NCBI RefSeq assembly: GCF_004358325.1
Contig: NZ_CP037940.1
Span: 2,790,001 to 2,854,000 of the forward strand
From: Periweissella cryptocerci
GTDB lineage: Bacteria > Bacillota > Bacilli > Lactobacillales > Lactobacillaceae
Direction: 5' to 3'
DNA: 64,000 nt
Every line of letters starts with the position of its first letter. The first letter of the stretch is position 1. The notes beneath the pieces were generated by a model. The model worked only from the letters and a program-made list of their open reading frames with translations, ran no database searches and was not told the origin of the DNA. The translations under genes were made by a program, and so were the position numbers. Shown here piece by piece: positions 35,839-42,704 of this stretch.

Positions 35839-36027
35839 ATGAAGTCGAAAATGTTCGATATCGTTGCTTCATATGTCGGCGCAATATTCGTACTCTTTAC
35901 CCCATTATATTTTGCGGTTAGCTTTATTTTGACGGAATTCGAGTTTGCACCTATCTCTAAATTAATTATTGCGTTAATTGCTGATGCCATTATCGTTGCT
36001 ACAACAATTAGATTTTATTACAAATAA
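35839..36027 (+). CDS. 62-residue two-helix membrane protein
   Basis: Start fixed by GGAGGTGA 6 nt upstream. Two hydrophobic helices (SYVGAIFVLFTPLYFAVSFIL and SKLIIALIADAIIVATTIRFYY) are joined by a short acidic turn. No family recognised. It is convergent with the EVE-like gene, with stops 17 bp apart. A small membrane protein in a lysogeny module might act in superinfection exclusion or as a toxin; nothing in the sequence decides this. Confidence 0.6.
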   Translation: MKSKMFDIVASYVGAIFVLFTPLYFAVSFILTEFEFAPISKLIIALIADAIIVATTIRFYYK

Positions 36028-36044
36028 TAAGTTAGGTAATTTGA

Positions 36045-37145
36045 TTAGTCTTCTGACTCATTGGGTTCACTAGCTTTTTTTATTGCTTCTGAAAGTTCTT
36101 TTGAAATAGACGCTTGGATAGAATCCATATTCATGCCTGCTTTATTAGCAAACTCAAGCATACGAGCAATATGAGCATCCTTGGCTTCTAGCTCTTCGTT
36201 TAAACGTTTCGTTTCAGCGCCCTTGACACGTTGCCCAACAACACCGTCATCTTCTTTTGTTAATTCAATACCATGGTCTTTACCAAGCATTGCTTTGAAC
36301 GTAAAACCTTTTTTGCTATGAAGTACAATTAAAGTCAGCAAGAGCAAACCAACAACCGGGGCGATTGCTAAAACTAGTTGAACATCACCTTCAGATTGCA
36401 CGTTACTTTTAATAATCGGGTCAGAGTCAGGTATAAGTTCACCATACGCTTCAACAAGGTTATACGTAAAACCAGTGAACGCGCGTCCGTTAATATCTTC
36501 TTTTTGATTAACATGGAACGTGAGATAAAGCTGGTTATTTGATACGTAGGCATCATATGCCGCACGCAAGATATATGGAATGTACTTGTTTATTTTACTT
36601 AACGTTTGTTGTGTATATATCATTCGATACAGCGCGGGATCAGCTTGCTCTCGATTGAATTGCTTTAAAAACTGAACCTTGAGACGTTTAAGAAACGGTG
36701 AATTTTGACGACCTTGGACAACGGGTATTTCCTCGAGTTGTTGCTTGGTAATTTCAAAAGGATCGCCGGTTACGACGCCTAACGCAAAACGTTCCGAAGA
36801 TTTACTTGGAACAAGCACGTAATCGCCAGGCTTAATATCATTAGCAAAACGAGTAAGTTGGCCAACCCATGAGGTAAATGTTCCAACTGGAATTGCATTT
36901 CCTTTAGAATCCTTAGGCTTTTTTTCCTGGAACATTATTTTTAATTTATCTTTGTCACTAGCAGTATTTTTAACGTCCGCTAAAGAAATTTCATCGAAAC
37001 CAATACCGACATATTGGTTGGTTACAAAGTCAGTGAAATAGTCACCGCTTTGTGCACGAATAAACCAATAAGTTGCATCGGAATTTATCGATGGAAGGGA
37101 AGAAATGATATCGGATAGGTCGTTAATCTGTAATGTTTCTGGCAT
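36045..37145 (-). CDS. EVE/PUA-like domain protein with membrane anchor and coiled coil
   Basis: 366 residues from ATG 37145 (GGAG upstream); the longer open frame reads through stem-loop repeat copy 3 and is rejected. Residues ~15-130 look like an EVE/PUA-like domain: TYWFIRAQSGDYFTDFVTNQYVGIGFDEI, then IKPGDYVLVPSKSSERFALGVVTGDPFE. A middle domain (TLSKINKYIPYILRAAYDAYVSNNQLYLTFHV) is followed by one membrane helix (VLAIAPVVGLLLLTLIVLH) and a coiled-coil tail. EVE-like domains recognise modified bases or nucleotides and are common in restriction systems; joined to a membrane helix this suggests a defence or superinfection-immunity effector. That is inference. Confidence 0.6.
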   Translation of the reverse strand: MPETLQINDLSDIISSLPSINSDATYWFIRAQSGDYFTDFVTNQYVGIGFDEISLADVKNTASDKDKLKIMFQEKKPKDSKGNAIPVGTFTSWVGQLTRFANDIKPGDYVLVPSKSSERFALGVVTGDPFEITKQQLEEIPVVQGRQNSPFLKRLKVQFLKQFNREQADPALYRMIYTQQTLSKINKYIPYILRAAYDAYVSNNQLYLTFHVNQKEDINGRAFTGFTYNLVEAYGELIPDSDPIIKSNVQSEGDVQLVLAIAPVVGLLLLTLIVLHSKKGFTFKAMLGKDHGIELTKEDDGVVGQRVKGAETKRLNEELEAKDAHIARMLEFANKAGMNMDSIQASISKELSEAIKKASEPNESED

Positions 37146-37173
37146 AACACTATTTTCTCCGTTCAAGTTAATT

Positions 37174-37238
37174 AGTTTTACGACATCACGGTCAAATATG
37201 TACGCGCATTTCCTGTCGCCAGGGGATGCGCTTTTTTT
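37174..37238. repeat. Prophage stem-loop repeat, copy 3
   Basis: CGACATCACGGTCAAA followed by TATGTAC and the stem GCGCATTTCCTG / CAGGGGATGCGC (37204-37231), then seven T. It fills the gap between the peptidase and EVE-like genes. Copies 2 and 3 agree at all but two of 42 positions. Confidence 0.7.
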
Positions 37239-38307
37239 AGTGAGTAGGTACATGTTTCTTTTCAAGCTTTGATAAGGTTTTTAACCACGGTCCGAGCCGT
37301 TTGCCAATGACAGCGAGCTGAGTTGGGCCATATAGACCATTCTCGATAGCATTAGGAGCCACAATTAATTTACCGTTTGCTCCAGTATCCGGGTTAAGCA
37401 TATCAAACAATACTTGATTCTCGTTTTTCTCGTGATCGTTTTTCACAATGTACATGCCCGGTCCAGTGCCTGGGTATGCTGTTTGTATATATAGGTTTTC
37501 ATAGGATAAACGAGTGCGTAAAGGCGAGACATGTAAGTCTTCCATGTGATCGACAAGTCGAGTGAGCTTACCATCACGCTTGAATAATCTATCAAGATAC
37601 GTGCGGTGGTATTCGGGATTGAGCGCCTTATACGACAATGCGATTTTACCTGTGACGTGATCAATTCGGATTGCATCATCGCCTAAGTCATAAGATTCGT
37701 GCCAACTCATCCATGGAAATGATAAATCGTAGTTAGAATCAATAAATTCCTGATATTCATCTTCTCGAAGAATTGCTGGGAAACGGTCTTGACCTCGTGC
37801 CCGCCAGTTGTAATTGAATAGTTCGCCTACACGAGAGCGATCTTCGAATTGAAAGATAATCTGACGCAGATTATCAAACGTCGGCCAGTAACTTTGCAAA
37901 TCAGCACTCAGACGAATATCAAAGTTAGATGCTAGTTGCCGAACTAGATCTTCACGCGCCTGAAAATTTAGTTCAACATCAAATTTTAAATTGTTCACGC
38001 GCAAGTAACGAGCGTAGATGCTCATAATTAGTTTAGCGGCGCCGATGTTCGCATCGTATTCACGTTGCGCTTTCGTTCGACCGTGTAAGACGAGATAATT
38101 TGCTACGTGAGAAATTTCGTGGGCAAGAATAAATACGCGACTATTCATATCTAATAAAATACGACTAAATAAGATGTCATGATCGTTTATAAAGCTAAGT
38201 TTCTCGTGCTCTAACCGTTCATCTGTCAAACGAATAGTAAGTGAGTTTGCTTTTGCAATGCGTACTAATTCATCCATGAAGAAATCAAGTTCGACTTCTT
38301 GTTTCAT
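37237..38307 (-). CDS. ImmA/IrrE-type metallopeptidase with long C-terminal extension
   Basis: 356 residues. The N-terminal ~110 form an ImmA-like peptidase: FILAHEISHVANYLVLHG with the HExxH zinc motif, then REYDANIGAAKLI supplying the third ligand. ImmA proteins cleave the phage CI repressor to trigger induction, and this gene abuts the repressor gene (stop and start codons touch). The extra ~200 residues (two or more unknown domains, DLSFPWMSWHESYDLGDDAIRIDHVTGKIALS..) are not in ordinary ImmA (about 150 residues), so a sensor or effector function is attached. GGAG precedes the ATG. Confidence 0.75.
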   Translation of the reverse strand: MKQEVELDFFMDELVRIAKANSLTIRLTDERLEHEKLSFINDHDILFSRILLDMNSRVFILAHEISHVANYLVLHGRTKAQREYDANIGAAKLIMSIYARYLRVNNLKFDVELNFQAREDLVRQLASNFDIRLSADLQSYWPTFDNLRQIIFQFEDRSRVGELFNYNWRARGQDRFPAILREDEYQEFIDSNYDLSFPWMSWHESYDLGDDAIRIDHVTGKIALSYKALNPEYHRTYLDRLFKRDGKLTRLVDHMEDLHVSPLRTRLSYENLYIQTAYPGTGPGMYIVKNDHEKNENQVLFDMLNPDTGANGKLIVAPNAIENGLYGPTQLAVIGKRLGPWLKTLSKLEKKHVPTH

Positions 38308-38844
38308 TTACAAAGTATCTCCATTCTTTTTTGCACGTGCTAACGCAGCTAAGTCAGAGTCGGTAACTTCAGAACCATTGTCGGCCGCACGCAGTACGTG
38401 CTGTGTTTTTTTAGATGCCTGCGACAATTTTAATTTCTCGTTAAAATTGATAATTTGCTGCGCTTCATCTGTTTCATCTACTATATTAGTAGTGTTATCC
38501 GTTTTTTTTGGCGCCCGTGACAATTTTAAATTCTCGCTAAAATTTATAATTTGTTGTGCTTCATTTTCTGGTGTATCTGGATCTATGTGAGAAATGACTT
38601 TCTTTTGTACGTTAGTAAGAGCATCAAATTCGCTAGGATATACACCTAGAAGATATTCTGGCGTAATTCCGAATATATTTGCGAATTGATTTGCTCGGTC
38701 AAGAGGAAATCCTCGAGTCTCATTAAAATATTTAGAAATTGTAGATTTTGAAATATTTGTGGCGTTAACAATATCCTGCTGAATCATGCTACGTTCGGTC
38801 ATTAACGACCTCATCAATTCAATTATTTCGTGGTTGGTTCGCAT
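38308..38844 (-). CDS. CI-like phage repressor (XRE family)
   Basis: 178 residues from ATG 38844 (AAAGGAG upstream; the longer frame has no ribosome-binding site). Residues ~5-65 are an XRE helix-turn-helix (MTERSMIQQDIVNATNISKSTISKYFNETRGFPLDRANQFANIF). No LexA/CI peptidase domain follows, so repressor inactivation must rely on a separate protease, presumably the ImmA-like protein next door. Residues ~90-150 contain two copies, 32 residues apart, of EAQQIINFxExLKLSxAxKKT, an internal duplication visible also in the DNA. Confidence 0.85.
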   Translation of the reverse strand: MRTNHEIIELMRSLMTERSMIQQDIVNATNISKSTISKYFNETRGFPLDRANQFANIFGITPEYLLGVYPSEFDALTNVQKKVISHIDPDTPENEAQQIINFSENLKLSRAPKKTDNTTNIVDETDEAQQIINFNEKLKLSQASKKTQHVLRAADNGSEVTDSDLAALARAKKNGDTL

Positions 38845-38870
38845 AATATATACTCCTTTGATTGGTTCAA

Positions 38871-38957
38871 ATATATCACAAAATGGAAACTCTAACCAAC
38901 AAAATGGTACATATAAGATACTAGTCAGTTGACAAATCGGAAACAAGAGGCGATAAT
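38871..38957. promoter_or_regulatory. Divergent repressor/early promoters (genetic switch)
   Basis: Rightward: TTGACA (38929-38934), 17-bp spacer, GATAAT (38952-38957), an almost perfect promoter for the cro-like gene. Leftward: TTGGTT (38894-38899 on the minus strand), 17 bp, ATATAT (38871-38876) for the repressor. GGAAAC occurs at 38885-38890 and 38939-38944 and may be part of operator half-sites; I cannot define a full operator. Confidence 0.7.
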
Positions 38958-38987
38958 GAACATATCATACAAGTGAGGAGGATTCAG

Positions 38988-39200
38988 ATGAAATTTGATC
39001 TAAATAGATTAAAAGGCGAGCGTGTATCACGGGGGTGGACTCAAGAAGAATTGGCATTTCATCTCGATTGGAGTCGTGAAAAGTATGCAGCGAAAGAGCG
39101 TGGGCGCATTTCTATGTCCGCAGATGAATTAGCGCTAGTAGCATCCGCATTAGGCGTTTCCGATGTTGGGCGTTTTTTTACAATTAAAGTTGACAAATAA
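38988..39200 (+). CDS. Cro-like XRE-family regulator
   Basis: 70-residue single-domain helix-turn-helix protein (LNRLKGERVSRGWTQEELAFHLDWSREKYAAKERGRISMSADELALVASALGV). Start at ATG 38988, after GAGGAGG; the earlier GTG at 38973 is inside that site. It is the first rightward gene after the switch and should counter the CI-like repressor. Confidence 0.85.
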   Translation: MKFDLNRLKGERVSRGWTQEELAFHLDWSREKYAAKERGRISMSADELALVASALGVSDVGRFFTIKVDK

Positions 39201-39246
39201 GAAACTTTAGTTGATTAAAGTAAATCTATTTCAACAAGGTTAAGTC

Positions 39247-39284
39247 AAAGATAATCAACATTTGAGTTTGTCTATTATCTTTTT
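39247..39284 (+). terminator. Terminator-like hairpin after the cro-like gene
   Basis: AAAGATAAT pairs with ATTATCTTT over 9 bp around an 18-nt loop, followed by T residues. It may limit early read-through into the alternating small-gene array. Confidence 0.55.
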
Positions 39285-39379
39285 CAACTTAAGGGGATGC
39301 ATCGCTTGATGTTCCACGTACTTGCAAATTTGTTTGTTAACCCGTGTGAAACGCACAGAATGAGAGGAGGCGACTAGAA

Positions 39380-39622
39380 TTGCACCTTACGCAAGAAAAA
39401 ATTAAAGAGATTGCGAACGCTGCTCAAGGATTGTCATTGCACGAGTGGTTGGATGTCAGTAACGCAATTGCAAGTGCTTATCAACGACCAATCAAAAAGA
39501 GCCTCACTAACGGCGAGGTTAGTAAGGCTCTACTGCAATTCATACTGCGGCAACTTGCTCGACATTCAAAAAAGCAAGTATCAATGGTTGCCGGTAAACA
39601 TAAGTTGTTTATTCCAGGTTAG
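39380..39622 (+). CDS. Uncharacterised 80-residue early protein
   Basis: TTG start at 39380 with GAGGAGG 9 nt upstream. The product is helical and basic at the C-terminus (THLxQEKIKEIANAAQGLSLHEWLDVSNAIASAYQ-like pattern, then KALLQFILRQLARHSKKQ). No family recognised. Its last 14 bp overlap the 3' end of the opposite-strand gene 39609-39845, the first of three such convergent overlaps. Confidence 0.6.
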   Translation: MHLTQEKIKEIANAAQGLSLHEWLDVSNAIASAYQRPIKKSLTNGEVSKALLQFILRQLARHSKKQVSMVAGKHKLFIPG

Positions 39623-39845
39623 TGCGGAATGATACGTCAAGTTTTGAAACGTGAATGATACGAGTCGAATCATCAGCGTAAATTAATTGAACAAAAGAGT
39701 TGGCGAATGATGAAATATTTTTCAACGGCGTTCCGGTTTCATCCAGCAATGAAACATTTTCGTTAGAAGCTGATAATATTATCAGCTCTTCGCGAAGCGC
39801 CTTGACGATAGATTCACTTTGTGTATCGGGCAGTTCGAAATCCAT
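39609..39845 (-). CDS. Uncharacterised 78-residue protein, minus-strand member of array unit 1
   Basis: AAAGGAG precedes the ATG on the minus strand. The product is acidic and mixed alpha/beta (SESIVKALREELIILSASNENVSLLDETGTPLKNISSFANSFVQLIYADDSTRIIHVSKLDV). No family recognised. It diverges from 39949-40218 across a 103-bp region with a dyad and overlaps the preceding rightward gene by 14 bp. Leftward genes within a phage early region are unusual. Confidence 0.6.
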   Translation of the reverse strand: MDFELPDTQSESIVKALREELIILSASNENVSLLDETGTPLKNISSFANSFVQLIYADDSTRIIHVSKLDVSFRTNLE

Positions 39846-39868
39846 AGTTTTCTCCTTTCGATGTTAGT

Positions 39869-39884
39869 CAGTCCAGCACGACTG
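39869..39884. promoter_or_regulatory. Dyad in array intergenic region 1
   Basis: CAGTC-CAGCAC-GACTG, followed at a similar distance as in regions 2 and 3 by an A/T block ending ATTATAA. It lies between divergent starts. Confidence 0.45.
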
Positions 39885-39948
39885 CAACTATATTATAAGG
39901 CGAAATTGAAATGGCGGCGGGAATGATGATTGAGAGGAGGTGACTTAA

Positions 39949-40218
39949 ATGTTCGAAGTTGGAGATTTCATCGAAATTTCAGGCTCTTTGCTTGGAAAAG
40001 TTGTTATCAAAAAAGCCAATTGGATAGGAATTCAAAGAATTCACTACGCAATTGGCTTAGAACAGTATTTCTTAGCACCTGAAATCGAAATCTATGATAA
40101 CTCCATTGAGAGTTATAAAGAAAAACATTGGATTCGCAAAATTGATTTCGATGGGTGGACGAAAAAAACGGGTACACAGAGCACCTTTGGAAAAACTAAA
40201 TGGCCGCTACTTGATTGA
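39949..40218 (+). CDS. Uncharacterised 89-residue protein, plus-strand member of array unit 1
   Basis: GAGGAGGTGA precedes the ATG. The N-terminal half looks like a small beta-barrel (MFEVGDFIEISGSLLGKVVIKKANWIGIQRIHYAIGLEQYFLAPEIEI); the C-terminal half is basic and polar. No family recognised. It ends with a 12-bp convergent overlap with 40207-40434. Confidence 0.6.
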   Translation: MFEVGDFIEISGSLLGKVVIKKANWIGIQRIHYAIGLEQYFLAPEIEIYDNSIESYKEKHWIRKIDFDGWTKKTGTQSTFGKTKWPLLD

Positions 40219-40434
40219 TTGAATCCATTCCGATTGGCTGGTTGCTTTTACGTATAAATCTACGGCAAATTTTGCGCTGTCAAAGTAATTACGGGTTACT
40301 CCGAGCACCAGATAGAATTTGCTTGAAGAATCAAAAGCGATAGTATCGCCAGTTGCTGGAATTGAGTCAAGTTGGTGCGCCTCGTTTTGAGGAACATCAT
40401 TGCCACTGTAAATGTGGACAAATGCGTTAATCAT
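40207..40434 (-). CDS. Uncharacterised 75-residue protein, minus-strand member of array unit 2
   Basis: AAAGGAGC precedes the ATG on the minus strand. Predominantly beta pattern (MINAFVHIYSGNDVP, GDTIAFDSSSKFYLVLGVTRNYFDSAKFAVDLYVKA). No family recognised. It diverges from 40542-40730 and overlaps the previous rightward gene by 12 bp, repeating the layout of unit 1. Confidence 0.6.
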   Translation of the reverse strand: MINAFVHIYSGNDVPQNEAHQLDSIPATGDTIAFDSSSKFYLVLGVTRNYFDSAKFAVDLYVKATSQSEWIQSIK

Positions 40435-40461
40435 TATCGAAGCTCCTTTCTAATTTTGTCA

Positions 40462-40474
40462 GTCGCGCTACGAC
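40462..40474. promoter_or_regulatory. Dyad in array intergenic region 2
   Basis: GTCG-CGCTA-CGAC preceded by TCA as in region 1 and followed by an A/T block ending ATTATAA, between divergent starts. Confidence 0.45.
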
Positions 40475-40541
40475 CGCGATTAAATTATAAATCGAATTGG
40501 GAAACTAAGTGAATATTTGAATCTAAAGGAGGTGAATGGGT

Positions 40542-40730
40542 ATGCCGCCGTTTGATGAAATGACCGAAAACGAAAAAAGGACTGAAGTTGAATATTTACA
40601 CATCTTGTTGGCTAAGAAAAAAAGAACCCGTGACCGTCGAAATCAACGACACGAATTCTTTCTGAAATGGATATATCCATTTCTTGTTCCGATTATCATA
40701 AGCATTCTTGCGAGCCAATTGCTAAGGTAA
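40542..40730 (+). CDS. 62-residue tail-anchored membrane protein
   Basis: ATG 40542 is preferred over the ATG two codons earlier because AGGAGG (40527-40532) is then 9 nt away. The first ~40 residues are charged and basic (EKRTEVEYLHILLAKKKRTRDRRNQRHEFFL) and the C-terminus is one membrane helix (WIYPFLVPIIISILASQLL). Topology matches the protein at 41050-41229. No family recognised. Confidence 0.6.
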   Translation: MPPFDEMTENEKRTEVEYLHILLAKKKRTRDRRNQRHEFFLKWIYPFLVPIIISILASQLLR

Positions 40731-40771
40731 AAAATGAGCAATTACAGTTACAAACTAAATTTGAGGTGGGA

Positions 40772-40933
40772 ATGGAATCAAGCGGATACATTATTTTTTA
40801 TTCAGTTTCTTGGATAGTAACTATGCTAATTATTACATCGTGGACTATGAGGTTTTGTGCATTTTGGAAATGGTCTGTGACAATTTTGGGTATTTTAGCG
40901 ATTTTGCAATTGCTGTTGCTTCTTTCAGAATAG
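40772..40933 (+). CDS. 53-residue two-helix membrane protein
   Basis: ATG 40772 follows GAGGTGG; the longer frame from 40667 overlaps the preceding gene and lacks a ribosome-binding site. Nearly the whole product is hydrophobic (YIIFYSVSWIVTMLIITSW and WSVTILGILAILQLLLLL). No family recognised. It is co-oriented with two tail-anchored proteins on either side. Confidence 0.5.
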   Translation: MESSGYIIFYSVSWIVTMLIITSWTMRFCAFWKWSVTILGILAILQLLLLLSE

Positions 40934-41049
40934 CAGTCCGCAGTTCTTCGTAAGCTTAGAAATATAATCCCAAGCTGTTAATATTTGAAGCTTCAACAAC
41001 GAATTTGTCATTGAAAATGAATGTTTGGATTTAAGGGAGGTGAATAGCA

Positions 41050-41229
41050 ATGCCTAGGGGACACGAAAAAAGACACCGGTTTAATGAACCGGTGCCTGGC
41101 GATGGAGTTTGGGATGAGCAAACAATGTTGGCATTCAAGAACTACTGGAATGGTCGTAATAGATTAACTAATATGGCAATCGCAGTATTAGCAATAATCG
41201 TTTCGCTCGGTGTTTATTTCTTCAAATAG
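41050..41229 (+). CDS. 59-residue tail-anchored membrane protein
   Basis: GGGAGGTGA precedes the ATG. A basic N-terminus (MPRGHEKRHRFNEPVPGDG) leads to a C-terminal membrane helix (MAIAVLAIIVSLGVYFF) at the extreme end. The 3' part lies in a 91-bp sequence repeated at 42198-42288. It overlaps the opposite-strand gene 41214-41507 by 16 bp. No family recognised. Confidence 0.55.
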   Translation: MPRGHEKRHRFNEPVPGDGVWDEQTMLAFKNYWNGRNRLTNMAIAVLAIIVSLGVYFFK

Positions 41230-41255
41230 GCAAAAATACTGATTACTAAAGCAAT
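41165..41255. repeat. 91-bp direct repeat, copy 1
   Basis: Spans the overlapping 3' ends of the convergent genes 41050-41229 and 41214-41507. It matches 42198-42288 at 90 of 91 positions by my reading. Confidence 0.85.
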
Positions 41256-41507
41256 TATGGATAGCAAACGATTTATAAGGACTTGGTTAACATAGCCGAA
41301 AAACTCAGACTGTCCAGCTAATGTAATTGTGTAATCAAACGTCGGCGTGCTGCGCCAAACGCCCGCTTCATCGAAATATGCGTCTTCGTTCAACACTTTC
41401 AACAGCCTATTTCTAATTACAAAATCACGATACTTGTATTGTTGAGTTATTTTTACTCTTCCAAACAAGTTTGCAACTAATAATCGAATAAATATCGAAA
41501 AATTCAT
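41214..41507 (-). CDS. 97-residue protein with C-terminal membrane helix, minus-strand member of array unit 3
   Basis: Leftward ORF diverging from 41619-41858. The N-terminal ~75 residues are soluble (KITQQYKYRDFVIRNRLLKVLNEDAYFDEAGVWRSTPTFDYTITLAGQ); the C-terminus is a membrane helix (LLSIIALVISIFAYL). AGGATTAAACTAA upstream is a weak ribosome-binding site. No family recognised. Its stop overlaps the end of 41050-41229. Confidence 0.55.
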   Translation of the reverse strand: MNFSIFIRLLVANLFGRVKITQQYKYRDFVIRNRLLKVLNEDAYFDEAGVWRSTPTFDYTITLAGQSEFFGYVNQVLINRLLSIIALVISIFAYLKK

Positions 41508-41531
41508 TTAGTTTAATCCTTTATGTGTATT

Positions 41532-41549
41532 CGACTGCTAGTACAGTCG
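41532..41549. promoter_or_regulatory. Dyad in array intergenic region 3
   Basis: CGACTG-CTAGTA-CAGTCG, a perfect 6-bp inverted repeat, followed by AATTATAA, between divergent starts as in regions 1 and 2. Confidence 0.5.
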
Positions 41550-41618
41550 GTGAATCAATTATAACAACTATAGGCTTGGAAAAATGTCTAATAAGCTTGC
41601 AAGAGGAGATGGATAAAA

Positions 41619-41858
41619 ATGGAACAGTCACGGAACGATGAGTTTTCGGTAGTGTTTTATTTTAATGACGCAAATCAGCGCGTCGCAATTTTGCGTACCA
41701 AGGGAGTTCCTAGTTATACAGACGAAATGCACGAAACTTTGATTGGGTTTCACCCCAGTCTAAAAGAAAAAGAACTCTACGCCTTATATCAAGGAAAAGA
41801 GTTCTTGGTGTGGCCGGACGCTTATTATAACGAGGCTAAAGATTTAGGGCTGTTTTAG
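41619..41858 (+). CDS. Uncharacterised 79-residue protein, plus-strand member of array unit 3
   Basis: AGAGGAGATGG precedes the ATG. Soluble, acidic, mixed alpha/beta (FSVVFYFNDANQRVAILRTKGVPSYTDEMHETLIGFHPSLKEKELYALYQG). No family recognised. It is followed by a second rightward gene in place of another leftward one. Confidence 0.6.
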   Translation: MEQSRNDEFSVVFYFNDANQRVAILRTKGVPSYTDEMHETLIGFHPSLKEKELYALYQGKEFLVWPDAYYNEAKDLGLF

Positions 41859-41906
41859 CAAGTCCACCGGCAACTTGCCCAAGGATACGAAAGGTAGGTA
41901 CTCATC

Positions 41907-42200
41907 ATGATTATTCAAGATAGCTATACAAAAACATTAACCAATATGTCGCTGAATGGCTTAGTTGAGCTGTCGAATTTGAAGTATGAGTTAATCGAAA
42001 GTCAAGCGGGTCACATTAACTTACTTCAGACTAATTTTGAATCTAAAAAGAAGTTTGTGATGGAACCAAGAGTTACACCGGATTATCAATCTACAACAAC
42101 TTTGTTGGAATTGATTGATATGCAAGATCAGGTTATTGCACAACAAGCAGCGCACATTGTTATTTTGCAATGTCAGCGCTATCCGGAACGGGTTAAATAA
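41907..42200 (+). CDS. Uncharacterised 97-residue protein
   Basis: AGGTAGG precedes the ATG. The product has two similar helical segments, SLNGLVELSNLKYELIESQAGHINLLQ and TLLELIDMQDQVIAQQAAHIVILQ, which look like an internal repeat around a Q(A)xHIxxLQ motif. No family recognised. The stop codon is inside the first bases of the second 91-bp repeat copy. Confidence 0.6.
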   Translation: MIIQDSYTKTLTNMSLNGLVELSNLKYELIESQAGHINLLQTNFESKKKFVMEPRVTPDYQSTTTLLELIDMQDQVIAQQAAHIVILQCQRYPERVK

Positions 42201-42288
42201 CTAATATGGCAATCGCAGTATTAGCAATAATCGTTTCGCTCGGTGTTTATTTCTTCGAATAGGCAAAAATACTGATTACTAAAGCAAT
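42198..42288. repeat. 91-bp direct repeat, copy 2
   Basis: Carries the last codons of both convergent genes of array unit 3 without the rest of either, so it is a recombination scar or the remains of a further array unit. One mismatch to copy 1 (A at 41224, G at 42257). Confidence 0.8.
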
Positions 42289-42330
42289 CGTCGTACGTGA
42301 ATTTAAACAGTAAAAGTAAGGAGGCAAACA

Positions 42331-42612
42331 ATGGCAGACACATTATTACAAACGTTAACCACCGAGGTAGCAACTCAATTAATCGCAGTTCTACAGCCAT
42401 TAAAGAATGAGTATGAACCAACAAGCCTGACGGTTAGCAAAAAAGCGTTAGCCAAGTGGCTGGATGTTGATGTCAGCAAGATTGACACGTACATGAACGA
42501 GGAATATTTCCGAGATCACGTCTATCAGCAAAACTTTGCGGGCAAAGACGCACGATACTACGTTGACCAAGTTCGCCCATGGTTGTTCCAACGACCAACT
42601 CATTTAGATTAA
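42331..42612 (+). CDS. Phage DNA-binding protein (DUF771/excisionase-like)
   Basis: 93 residues; AAGGAGG precedes the ATG. The core TVSKKALAKWLDVDVSKIDTYMNEEYFRDHVYQQNFAGKDARYYVDQVRPWLF resembles DUF771 or excisionase-type winged helix proteins in which a helix-turn-helix is followed by a beta hairpin. In early phage regions such proteins act in excision or regulation. Family assignment is tentative. Confidence 0.5.
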   Translation: MADTLLQTLTTEVATQLIAVLQPLKNEYEPTSLTVSKKALAKWLDVDVSKIDTYMNEEYFRDHVYQQNFAGKDARYYVDQVRPWLFQRPTHLD

Positions 42613-42704
42613 TAAAAAAATCCCGACAGATTAGAAAAAGATTAAATGAGATGGTATTAGGAAAAACCGGGCGATTGCCTACACGAAAGAAAGGGCTATG
42701 AACA

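Noticed and set aside
35778..35990. 70-codon minus-strand frame opposite the small membrane protein
   Set aside because: The plus-strand ORF at 35839-36027 has a strong ribosome-binding site and membrane-helix logic; the minus frame is its shadow.
37146..37265. 40-codon N-terminal extension of the EVE-like protein
   Set aside because: These codons lie in the stem-loop repeat and overlap the peptidase stop; the ATG at 37145 has its own GGAG.
42221..42424. 67-codon minus-strand frame across the second 91-bp repeat
   Set aside because: It only shares the repeated tail of 41214-41507, lacks a ribosome-binding site and overlaps the real gene at 42331.
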